64,000 nucleotides of DNA, from the NCBI RefSeq assembly GCF_041860085.1, contig NZ_CP124747.1:5975001-6039000 (forward strand), written 5' to 3'. Both the position numbers and the translations under genes were made by a program. Source of the DNA: Schlesneria sp. DSM 10557 (GTDB taxonomy: Bacteria > Planctomycetota > Planctomycetia > Planctomycetales > Planctomycetaceae). This document shows, piece after piece, positions 35,499-43,012 of the stretch. Positions within the stretch are counted from its first letter, which is position 1; each line of letters opens with the position of its first letter. The notes under the pieces were generated by a model. It saw only the letters and a list, made by a program, of their open reading frames with translations. It ran no database searches and was not told the DNA's origin.

Positions 35499-36221
35499 TC
35501 TGACTTTTCCCCGATTGGACAGTGATTACTGACTCGACCTGCGTCGCAAACGGTCGCCGGTCGGGGCGACGCGGATCACGGATGAGTCGCCGCTACTTGC
35601 CTGATTTTCCCATTTTCCCGAAATCTTGCGTCAGTCCCCTCACTGTTGCGCGCTGCACATCGTTGAGCACCTTGAGCACCTAATTGGTCAAACCTCTATT
35701 TTTCAGGCGTTTCAATTAGATGCTCAAGGTGCGCACGTTTGAGCATCTTGAGCACCTAATCGCGCGTGGCCGCTTGGAGACTTTTCCCACCCTAAAACGG
35801 CTGCTCTTAACAGGCAAATCACGAGAGAAATGTCATGGTCGGCCATTGGGTTTTCCCGCAGAGGACGAGGTAACGCTTTAACGAGGCACACGGTCATCAG
35901 CGACCCACTGCCCGAACTTGGAGCTGGCCCGTCGAGTCTGGGGTGCCAAATCGGACTCGTATTTTCTGAGTGTATTCCGTCTATCGTACAGATTTACAAA
36001 AAGACGTCAAGATTATATGTCGTTTCGAGGTGTCTGGGCGCACGATCTCATCAGGGAGTTCGACGCGTTTCTCGAGCATCAGTCGCATCGGCGAGACCGG
36101 ACGTCATATTCGTGGGTTGCGCGACAATTCGGGGCTTGGCCGGAGCTGGAACGCAGGGGACAAGTCTGAACAAACTCTCAGACCCTGCGCAGGAACCCGC
36201 CACCGAGGCCCTGGCCTGATT
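35499..36221. other. Gene-poor region with a repeat cluster
   Basis: About 720 bases lie between the metallophosphoesterase and the PaaK-like gene. It holds the three-copy repeat at 35664-35762. Short open frames at about 35830-36220 have no ribosome sites or family patterns and look non-coding; decayed DNA from a lost element is possible. Confidence 0.5.
35664..35762. repeat. Three copies of a 20-24 bp unit, two direct and one inverted
   Basis: Copy 1 at 35664-35687 reads TTGAGCACCTTGAGCACC then TAATTGG. Copy 2 is inverted at 35713-35732 (CAATTAGATGCTCAAGGTGC); its reverse complement matches copy 1 at 19 of 20 positions. Copy 3 is direct at 35739-35762 (TTGAGCATCTTGAGCACC then TAATCG). Within each direct copy TTGAGCAYC occurs twice, ten bases apart. 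Copies 1 and 2 could form a 20-bp stem with one mismatch and a 26-base loop. Confidence 0.9.
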
Positions 36222-37514
36222 TCAGGATTCGCGGACGAGACGTCTGGCTTTCATCTCGAAGCGAGGGAGGGACTCAAAGGGAACAAGTTTGACTTCGGCG
36301 TGGAACTGGAGTTTTTGCTTAATCGTCGCCGAAATGCTTTCGACCAGCGTCTCAGGATTGGCCGAAGGGGTCGGTTCCAGTTCCAGACGGATGTGCTGCA
36401 TCTCGCGGTGACGCGTGACGACAATCCGGAATTCCGCCACCGCAGGAAATTCCCGAACGATCTCTTCGATGCTTGAGGGGAAGACGTTATTTCCCCGAAT
36501 GATCAGCATGTCATCCGTCCGGCCCTGAATTCCGCCCTTGAGTCGCATCCAGACGCGCCCTGACGGATGGGGATCCTGCGCCACTTCAACCAGATCACCC
36601 GTACGGTAACGAATGAGAGGGGAGCCAATACGGCCGAGATTGGTGATGACCAACTCCCCTTTGCCGGTCGTAGAGGGATTGCCGGTTTCGGGATCGATGA
36701 TCTCGGGGATGCAGGCCGATTCATTGACCGTCAGGCAATCCGTATCGTCTTCGCATTCGGTGGCGAGCGGACCAATCTCTGTCATGCCCCAATGGTCGAA
36801 CACGCGGGCGCCCCACGCCTGCGCAATGCGGGCCCGCACCGAGGGGATCGAACCTCCGGGTTCTCCCGCAACGAGGACTGCGCGCACGGAGCTCTGAGAG
36901 ACATCAATCCCTTGCGCGGCGGCGACCTCAGCCAGCCTCAGGGCGTATGTCGGGGTGCATCCAATCCAGGTGACCTGATTCTCGAGGATCAGTTTGAGTC
37001 GGGCTTCGCTGCTCATTCCCCCCGCAGCCAGACAGAGGTTTCCCTGGCGTGAAGCCCCCTCGAACGCCGCCCAGAATCCGAGGAACGGGCCGAACGAGAA
37101 GGGAAAGCAGAGGCGATCGTCTCGCCGCAGGCCCAGCAAGCGATAAATGGTCGACCAGCATTCCAGCACCCAGTTCCAACTGGCTGACGTATCCATCCAG
37201 CGCATCGGTTGACCGGTGGTCGTCCCACTGGTCTGGTGCAACCGGCAGTAGTCGCCCACGGGAAATGTCAGGTTCGTCCCGTAGGGCGCAGCCGACAACT
37301 GATCTGCGACTAATTCCGACTTCGCCGTCAGGGGAAGCAAGTGAAGGTCGTCCAGCCCTCGAATCGATTCAGGATCGATTCCTGCGGCGGCGTACTTTTT
37401 TGTCCAGAAGGGGTTCGCGGGAATCACTTGTGCCAGAAGTTGCGTCAGCCGATCACCCTGGTATTGGGTAAGCTCGGACCGACTCCACAGTTCCCATCGC
37501 TGGTCGCTCGTCAC
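36222..37514 (-). CDS. Phenylacetate-CoA ligase family AMP-forming ligase
   Basis: This 430-residue protein belongs to the PaaK branch of the ANL adenylate-forming enzymes, which activate a carboxylic acid with ATP and load it onto CoA. The P-loop is HQTSGTTTGQPMRW, followed by FDHWGMTEIGPLA (adenine-site motif), YRTGDLVE and the hinge/C-domain blocks RTDDMLIIRGNNVFPSSIEEI and the C-terminal lysine region PRFEMKARRLV. No other phenylacetate genes are near, so the acid substrate is open. The start is GTG at 37514. It begins 12 bases after the xseB stop, so the two share a transcript. Confidence 0.9.
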   Translation of the reverse strand: MTSDQRWELWSRSELTQYQGDRLTQLLAQVIPANPFWTKKYAAAGIDPESIRGLDDLHLLPLTAKSELVADQLSAAPYGTNLTFPVGDYCRLHQTSGTTTGQPMRWMDTSASWNWVLECWSTIYRLLGLRRDDRLCFPFSFGPFLGFWAAFEGASRQGNLCLAAGGMSSEARLKLILENQVTWIGCTPTYALRLAEVAAAQGIDVSQSSVRAVLVAGEPGGSIPSVRARIAQAWGARVFDHWGMTEIGPLATECEDDTDCLTVNESACIPEIIDPETGNPSTTGKGELVITNLGRIGSPLIRYRTGDLVEVAQDPHPSGRVWMRLKGGIQGRTDDMLIIRGNNVFPSSIEEIVREFPAVAEFRIVVTRHREMQHIRLELEPTPSANPETLVESISATIKQKLQFHAEVKLVPFESLPRFEMKARRLVRES

Positions 37515-37526
37515 AGCATACCTCTA

Positions 37527-37868
37527 TTAGAAAAGCGTCTTGGGATCGGCGATCCCGGCGGTGGGCGCGGCATTGAACGGCGCGGTCACGGGTTCGCCAT
37601 CGGCTTTAAAATTGATCAGAACTTCGATCTTCTGCTCGGCCTGTTCCAGAAACGCGTGACAATTCCGCAGTAATCCGATTCCCCGTTCGAATTGGACCAG
37701 GGAGGCCTCAAGGCCCAGCGAGTTGTCTTCGAGGTCGCTTACGATCTGCTGAAGTTCACCCATCGCTTCTTCGAAGCTCAAGGTGGGTTTCTCTTGGGTT
37801 GTCATCTCGGGAACCGTTGAACTTTCGTCACTTTGTGGGCTCTTTTCCGCCCGGGACCGTTTGGCCAA
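37527..37868 (-). CDS. xseB: Exodeoxyribonuclease VII small subunit
   Basis: XseB binds XseA to form exonuclease VII, which degrades single-stranded DNA. The core PTLSFEEAMGELQQIVSDLEDNSLGLEASLVQFERGIGLLRNC is the diagnostic helical hairpin of the family. At 113 residues it is longer than usual (about 75-85), mainly from a charged N-terminus and a C-terminal extension (PVTAPFNAAPTAG). The TTG at 37868 has AAGGAG at 37877-37882 eight bases upstream; the internal ATG at 37805 has no such site. xseA is not in this window, which is common because the subunits are often unlinked in this phylum. Confidence 0.9.
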   Translation of the reverse strand: MAKRSRAEKSPQSDESSTVPEMTTQEKPTLSFEEAMGELQQIVSDLEDNSLGLEASLVQFERGIGLLRNCHAFLEQAEQKIEVLINFKADGEPVTAPFNAAPTAGIADPKTLF

Positions 37869-38218
37869 GCCTGCGTCTCCTTGGAATTCGTTCGTTCCTC
37901 ACGGTAGGGACCCCTCATTCCGGTTGCAAGCGTGAATTGGTGCCGTGGCAACCCGTGCCGGTCCATCCCGATTGTGGTGACATTCATTCGGACCAGGCGC
38001 ATTGTGGCTAATCTGCTGGATCTACCAGAAGTTCATGAAAGACAGTTAATGGCGAGGCGCCGACTCGTAGCCCTGAACTCCTGGAACGGAAGTTTTTCAC
38101 TGAGCCGCCACAATTGCGATTTGTGAGGACCTTCGACGCCGATTGTGCGGACTTCTATGAGGGACCCGCTGTTGCGGATCGGCGTTCTCGGAACATCACC
38201 TGGTCCTTCACCCGCCGG
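37869..38218. other. Intergenic region
   Basis: About 350 bases lie between the end of the GxGYxYP gene and the start of xseB, both leftward. It should carry the xseB promoter. No gene or structure is supported. Confidence 0.4.
37877..37882 (-). promoter_or_regulatory. Shine-Dalgarno supporting the TTG start of xseB
   Basis: AAGGAG on the minus strand precedes TTG 37868 by eight bases. It favours the longer xseB over an ATG start 21 codons further in. Confidence 0.7.
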
Positions 38219-40006
38219 TCAGTGGAGTCCCCGTTCCGCGAGCAGTTTTTTCGTCGTGGCGGGGTCGTGCTTCATCCGGATGCGCCAGACCATTTCTTCC
38301 GGGGAAACGACATGGACATTGGCTGGAAGCCGATCGGCACACCACAGGGCGGCATCGTAGCCACGCGACGCACCATGTTTCACGGCAATATCCTGGGGAA
38401 TATTCTCGGCGTCTTCGTCGTCACCCGCTTCGTGTCGGAAATAGGACCAGGCGTGGACGATCACCCAGTCGTCCCGCGTCGATTTTCCAGCAGTGCTCTC
38501 TTTAATTTCCCTGGCGACCTTCGCCGGTGTTCCGCTGCGCGGACGGGCGTTGGAGTTTTCCCAGATCGAGTACCGGGCCGTAATCACGGGGATCTCGATC
38601 CCGCGCTGGTCTTTAACCCAGAATGTTTTCCCGGCGCCTGCTTCGTAGGGGGCATACTGAAAGACAAGAATGGCGGAAAGGCCATCGGTCTGCTCGGCAA
38701 TCGTGGCATACGCTTTCATTGCCTTCGCAGACTCGGCTCGCGCGACATTGAATGCCAGGATATGTGTTCCGGTTTGACGCATGTACTTCCAGGTGCGCTG
38801 GACCTGGCGCGCCAGTAGTTGGCTCGCTTCAGGCCGGGCATCTCCGAACAGATCCGGGTAGTAGTAGCCTCCTCCCCACTCGATGAATTGATCGTTGCGG
38901 GTCTGTGTATGCCAGGCGTACTCCATCGTAACGGGGCAGAGTTGAGCCAGATGTGCGAAGCAGCAGGACCACCCGAACGGAATTTTGCCTCGATGCGGGT
39001 TGTTCCAGTAGCTGTTGTTACCGTGGAAAAAATTCGACTGCAGCCACTGCACATTGTCACCGTCGGTCATTGCGAAGCTGACCGTACTGCGGTGGTCATT
39101 CCAGTTGATATTCTGATGGTCGAAGGTTTTCTTGACTGCGGGCTGCCGGTTCTCGCTTCCGGCCATCAGGACCGGCAGGTTCATGCACCAGTCCGTTGCC
39201 GTCTGAAAGTGGCCATAGATGCTGGTCAATTTTGTTGTCTTGAATTCGTCACCCCCGTTCCAGCCGAGAATGGGGGACAGGGGTTCCAGCCACTCGAGGG
39301 CCGCGACGATAGGCTCATCCGCTCCGAACAGGGTGAACGCGTTCTGGGCGATGGCCAGATCACGAGTGTTGGAAATGCGCGGGTCCTGGGCGCAGAGCAG
39401 GTTGCGGTTGAATTTGTCCTTGTAAGTTTCAAAGCACCAGGCGAGCGATTTGTCCCTCACATCCATCAGTCGCGTCAGGCCTGCGGCTGTGGCTTCGGCT
39501 TCGATCTCTTCCGAAACGAGCACTCCATCGAGAAGTCCGGCCAGGCTGGTCGCAATATTCACCGACTGATCCATCCCTTCCCGATGGTCCGAGGTTGCTC
39601 CGTCTGACCGATCGGTGGAATAAAGAATGTAGCCTTTGATGGTCCCCCGCCGTTTGAAGCGGCCAACCAGTTCCCAGGCCGTGGCGGTACCTCGCTCTTC
39701 GACTGCGGGATGCGCCTTGAGGAATTCCTGATACCAGCGTTCCATGTCCTTATTGTCGTTGTAGACCCAGACTAATTCGTCGCCGTGTCCGTGATTGACG
39801 CTCTTTGCCGCCAGCCCTGCGACGGACTGAACGAGCATCTTGATGGCGGGATCACCATGCTCGCGAGATCTCACGAGCCCCTTGGGAACTTTCTGAACGG
39901 GCCACCAGCGCGCATCGTCAGCCCGACAGACAGAGCTCATTCCGCAGAGAACGACAAACAGCAGCCATATTTTGTCAGAGACTTTCACGATTGCTTTCTC
40001 CGGCAT
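38219..40006 (-). CDS. Secreted GxGYxYP-domain protein (putative glycoside hydrolase)
   Basis: This 595-residue exported protein carries the GxGYxYP signature, here WGGGYYYPDLFG at about residues 376-387, with the surrounding block DGDNVQWLQSNFF earlier at about residue 310. The family is regarded as putative glycoside hydrolases, so an action on polysaccharide is inferred from family only. A signal peptide spans about residues 1-29 (IWLLFVVLCGMSSVCRADD). It begins three bases after the pdxH stop on the same strand, so pdxH and this gene share a transcript. The pairing with a vitamin B6 gene has no obvious logic. Confidence 0.88.
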   Translation of the reverse strand: MPEKAIVKVSDKIWLLFVVLCGMSSVCRADDARWWPVQKVPKGLVRSREHGDPAIKMLVQSVAGLAAKSVNHGHGDELVWVYNDNKDMERWYQEFLKAHPAVEERGTATAWELVGRFKRRGTIKGYILYSTDRSDGATSDHREGMDQSVNIATSLAGLLDGVLVSEEIEAEATAAGLTRLMDVRDKSLAWCFETYKDKFNRNLLCAQDPRISNTRDLAIAQNAFTLFGADEPIVAALEWLEPLSPILGWNGGDEFKTTKLTSIYGHFQTATDWCMNLPVLMAGSENRQPAVKKTFDHQNINWNDHRSTVSFAMTDGDNVQWLQSNFFHGNNSYWNNPHRGKIPFGWSCCFAHLAQLCPVTMEYAWHTQTRNDQFIEWGGGYYYPDLFGDARPEASQLLARQVQRTWKYMRQTGTHILAFNVARAESAKAMKAYATIAEQTDGLSAILVFQYAPYEAGAGKTFWVKDQRGIEIPVITARYSIWENSNARPRSGTPAKVAREIKESTAGKSTRDDWVIVHAWSYFRHEAGDDEDAENIPQDIAVKHGASRGYDAALWCADRLPANVHVVSPEEMVWRIRMKHDPATTKKLLAERGLH

Positions 40007-40009
40007 TCC

Positions 40010-40648
40010 TCAGGGATTGATACGACCGATTGACCATCCACCCGCTGGACTTCGTTCGTAGGCAAAGCGGTCATGCAACCGGCTGGGACGGCCCTGCCAG
40101 AATTCGATCCGATCGGGAACCAGGCGATAGCCTCCCCAGTAAGGAGGGCGGGGAATGGGCGATCCTGCAAACTTTTCCCGAAGCTGTTCAACTCTTTGAA
40201 CCAGTGCTTCGGCCGATTCGAGCGGGCCACTTTGAGAAGATGCCCAGGCTCCCAGTTGATTGGAAGCGGGGCGACCTGCGAAATAGGCGTCTGACTCTTC
40301 CGCCGAGACACGTTCGACGCGTCCTTCGAGTCGAACCTGACGTTCGACTTCTTTCCAGTAGAAGCAGAGTGCCGCGAGGGAATTCTGAGCCAGTTCCCGC
40401 CCTTTTCGGCTTTCATAATTCGTGTAGAACGCGAAACCTCGATCGTCAAAGCCCCGCAGATAGACAATCCGTGCCGAGGGGCGGCCGTCAGGAGTGCACG
40501 TGGCCAGCGTCATCGCGGGGTATTCAGTGATCGGAAAGTCTCGGGCTTCCTGATACCACTTTCGAAATTGCTCGATGGGGTCGGCAACCAGGTCGGATAC
40601 ATCGAGTTGACCTCGGTTGAAATCGGCATGGACAAAGTCTTCAACCAT
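40010..40648 (-). CDS. pdxH: Pyridoxamine 5'-phosphate oxidase
   Basis: PdxH oxidises pyridoxine or pyridoxamine 5'-phosphate to pyridoxal 5'-phosphate, using FMN and oxygen. The start at ATG 40648 (MVEDFVHADFNRGQL) gives 212 residues, the usual size; the frame is open to 40825, but that would add 59 atypical residues and run close to the upstream gene. FMN-site blocks are SARIVYLRGFDDRGFAFYTNYESRKG, AALCFYWKEVERQVRLEG, and the C-terminal PPYWGGYRLVPDRIEFWQGRPSRLHDR, with the substrate-binding arginines. It lies 148 bases downstream of the DAACS transporter gene. Confidence 0.95.
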   Translation of the reverse strand: MVEDFVHADFNRGQLDVSDLVADPIEQFRKWYQEARDFPITEYPAMTLATCTPDGRPSARIVYLRGFDDRGFAFYTNYESRKGRELAQNSLAALCFYWKEVERQVRLEGRVERVSAEESDAYFAGRPASNQLGAWASSQSGPLESAEALVQRVEQLREKFAGSPIPRPPYWGGYRLVPDRIEFWQGRPSRLHDRFAYERSPAGGWSIGRINP

Positions 40649-40796
40649 GGGAAGGGCCTCACAGAAGCGTTCAATGTGCAGGAGGGAGACTGGGATGTCG
40701 ATGCCAGTTGAGCTGGTCCTTGCGCCCCGTTTCCGTCCTGCTGTTTCAAAGATCACGATGGGAACAATCAAAAGGCATCCGGCGACACGATATTCT

Positions 40797-42170
40797 CTAA
40801 GTTGCCAGATCTTCATCGGTCTCATGTGCGGGCTCTGACTTGGCGACGCACGTTGCGATGGCCAGGTCGCCGGTGACGTTCACGACTGTGCGGCACATAT
40901 CGAGAATCCGGTCGACGCCGAGAATGATCCCAATCGATTCCCCGGGGATCCCCACAGAGTTCATGACGGCCACGATCAGCGGAAGTGAACCGCCCGGTAC
41001 CCCTGCCGTGCCGATTCCCGCCAGCACAGACATCAACACGACTTTAAACTGTTGACTGGCGGTCAGCTCGATGCCCATGACCTGTGCCAGAAACAGGACG
41101 ACCACCCCTTCAAACAGGGCCGTCCCGTTCTGATTGCCCGTGGCACCGACGGTGAGGACGAAATTCGAGATTCGTTTGGGAAGCCGAAGTTCCTCCGAAG
41201 CGACTTTCATCGCCGTTGGCAATGTGGCACTGGACGACGAAGTGCCGAAGGCAACGAGCATCGCTTCCGAGACGTTCGAAAAGAATTTCCAGGGGGAAAT
41301 CCGGGCGAAGACAAACACCACAATGGAATAGACCACGACCAACTGGATTCCGAGACCCAGCAGGGCCGTCAGTACGAACCAGACGAGCGTCTTCAGAATG
41401 TCGAAGCCCAATTGAGCCGTCAGGGCAAAGACCAGGCATCCCGCACCGTAGGGGGCCAGTCTCATGGCAAAACTGATGACGGACATGGAGATGGCATAAA
41501 GGCCCTCCAGCCAGGAGACGAAGGTCTGCGTCTCGATCGGACGAGTCGTAATCGCCATCCCGCAGATGAGTGCGAAGACCATGACGGACAGCATCCCGTT
41601 CCCTTTGGAACTGCCATCGACGGCACCGACCATCTCTTGCAGGGGATTTTCGGGCAGCAGGTCGACAATCGTGTCACGAACGGGCTTGGCATCCTTCAGT
41701 TTGTTCATTTTTTCCGAGGCACTGCCCGAGTATTGGGTGATCAGCTTCTGCCGCTGGCCCTCTTCGAGTGCGTGTCCGGGACGAAGAACTCCTACGAGTC
41801 CCACACCGATCAGAACCGCAGCGGTCGAGAGGAGTCCGGTGAAACCAAGTGTCTTCAGCCCCATGCGGCCCAGTTTCTTGAGGTCACCAATTTCCACTAC
41901 CGCCAGTGCCAGTGCCGAGAAGACCATGGGAAGCACGACCATGAACATAATCCGGAGGAAGATTTTTCCGACCGGTTCAACCCAGTAGATCAGCGTATCC
42001 AGCCAATCTTTCAGGCCGTTTTTGTTGGCGTCGCCGGGGACGCCCGCTTCGACGGTGGCCACCACATGGGCTGCGAGTCCGCCCAGAATTCCGACAAGCA
42101 AGCCAATCAGAATTTTCGTATGCAGCGGAAGGCCGTGCTGTTTATCCTCGTTGCGAAGATCGGTGGACAT
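40797..42170 (-). CDS. Dicarboxylate/amino acid:cation symporter with EF-hand-like loop
   Basis: This 457-residue transporter belongs to the DAACS (GltP/DctA/SLC1) family, which takes up C4-dicarboxylates or glutamate/aspartate with Na+ or H+. The serine-rich motif FGTSSSSATLPTAM (reentrant hairpin 1) and ATGNQNGTALFEG (NMDGT equivalent, here NQNGT) in TM7, then AGIGTAGVPGGSLPLIVAV (hairpin 2) confirm the family. In the loop after TM1, at residues 47-58, the sequence DANKNGLKDWLD fits an EF-hand calcium loop (D47, N49, N51, G52, D55, D58). The usual NMDGT Met-Asp is changed to Gln-Asn, which may alter cation coupling. The ATG has AAAGGAT upstream. Confidence 0.93.
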   Translation of the reverse strand: MSTDLRNEDKQHGLPLHTKILIGLLVGILGGLAAHVVATVEAGVPGDANKNGLKDWLDTLIYWVEPVGKIFLRIMFMVVLPMVFSALALAVVEIGDLKKLGRMGLKTLGFTGLLSTAAVLIGVGLVGVLRPGHALEEGQRQKLITQYSGSASEKMNKLKDAKPVRDTIVDLLPENPLQEMVGAVDGSSKGNGMLSVMVFALICGMAITTRPIETQTFVSWLEGLYAISMSVISFAMRLAPYGAGCLVFALTAQLGFDILKTLVWFVLTALLGLGIQLVVVYSIVVFVFARISPWKFFSNVSEAMLVAFGTSSSSATLPTAMKVASEELRLPKRISNFVLTVGATGNQNGTALFEGVVVLFLAQVMGIELTASQQFKVVLMSVLAGIGTAGVPGGSLPLIVAVMNSVGIPGESIGIILGVDRILDMCRTVVNVTGDLAIATCVAKSEPAHETDEDLAT

Positions 42171-42397
42171 CGAGATCCTTTCGTAAAATTGACTTCAGCG
42201 AAGGAGGATACAGGTCGGTGCCGTGAAGGTCACGTCCAACGAGCATACTTCATCGCTTAAGTGATGCCGCAATTCAGATTGCGTCGTTTCCTGTCTCGCC
42301 ATGGCAAGCAGCCGCCAAGCGAAAACCGCAATGCAACGAACTTCAATTCAGTTGCAATTCTGCGATAAAATTCGATATCAACTCAGCAAAACTGGAA

Positions 42398-42405
42398 AGA
42401 GGTGA
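42398..42405 (+). promoter_or_regulatory. Shine-Dalgarno supporting TTG start of the GroES-like gene
   Basis: AGAGGTGA precedes TTG 42409; core AGAGG is six bases from it. No in-frame ATG exists before the conserved N-terminal strand. Confidence 0.65.
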
Positions 42406-42408
42406 GCA

Positions 42409-42768
42409 TTGGACGAATACGTTGAACCAGTGGGAAAAAGGATTCTGATTCGTAAGGACGAGAGCCGTCAGGTGACTCGGGGAGGAATCGTTCTGCCCGA
42501 CAACTCCGAGATTCCCACCATCACCGGACGGGTTGTCGAAATCAGCATTCAGATCGAACGGGACGATGATTTTCCTATTCGGAAATATGACAAAGTCATT
42601 TTCCATCCGAAACACGCCATCCCCGTTGACTTTGAACCGGACAATCTGCTGTTCGTTGTCCCCATTGAAGACGTGGTGGCGGTCTTCCGTCGCACCAAAG
42701 TGTCGAAAGTGCCGGACGAAGTTGACGACGAAATCGAGTCCTCGGATGAAATTCCAGACGAAGAATAA
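42409..42768 (+). CDS. GroES-like co-chaperonin with acidic tail
   Basis: This 119-residue protein matches the Cpn10/GroES fold: EPVGKRILIRKDE at the N-terminus, a mobile-loop-like segment with TRGGIVLPDNSEIPT, TGRVVEI, and KYDKVIFH for the GDxVxF strand. The final IPIEDVVAVF-type block (VVPIEDVVAVFRR) corresponds to the usual C-terminal strand. About 22 further residues are strongly acidic (DEVDDEIESSDEIPDEE) and are not part of normal GroES. GroES caps GroEL during folding, but no groEL is adjacent, so this copy may serve a specialised partner. Start is TTG with a good ribosome site. A hairpin lies 18 bases after the stop. Confidence 0.85.
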   Translation: MDEYVEPVGKRILIRKDESRQVTRGGIVLPDNSEIPTITGRVVEISIQIERDDDFPIRKYDKVIFHPKHAIPVDFEPDNLLFVVPIEDVVAVFRRTKVSKVPDEVDDEIESSDEIPDEE

Positions 42769-42785
42769 ACTCAAAGTCGATCTTG

Positions 42786-42815
42786 CACACAATTTGCTTA
42801 GGGAAGGATTGTGTG
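42786..42815 (+). terminator. Hairpin after the GroES-like gene
   Basis: CACACAAT (42786-42793) pairs perfectly with ATTGTGTG (42808-42815) around a 14-base loop, just after the stop at 42768. The following bases (TTCTGATG) contain no T run, so terminator strength is doubtful. Confidence 0.45.
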
Positions 42816-43012
42816 TTCTGATGAACAGATCTAAATGATGTTTTGTTTCGTTTTCAGGGGTGATTTGCGGCGGGAAAGTAGACGCTTGCTTCTTCCTTCG
42901 ACACTCGCGTTGTGAGATTTGCAGAAGCAGTATACACTCCTGATTACCGGTTGAATCACAGTATGGACGCTGGGCTCCCGGAATCAGGACACCTCTCATC
43001 GAATGGGTGGGT

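Noticed and set aside
35830-36476. Short rightward open frames in the repeat region
   Set aside because: No ribosome sites, mutually overlapping, and one runs into the PaaK-like gene; more likely non-coding.
40649-40825. N-terminal extension of pdxH
   Set aside because: The extra 59 residues are not like PdxH and the ATG at 40648 gives the normal length with a suitable upstream GAGG.
41052-42260. Rightward open frame of about 400 codons
   Set aside because: Opposite the DAACS transporter, whose motifs are unambiguous; the translated protein is His/Gln/Arg-rich with no family pattern.
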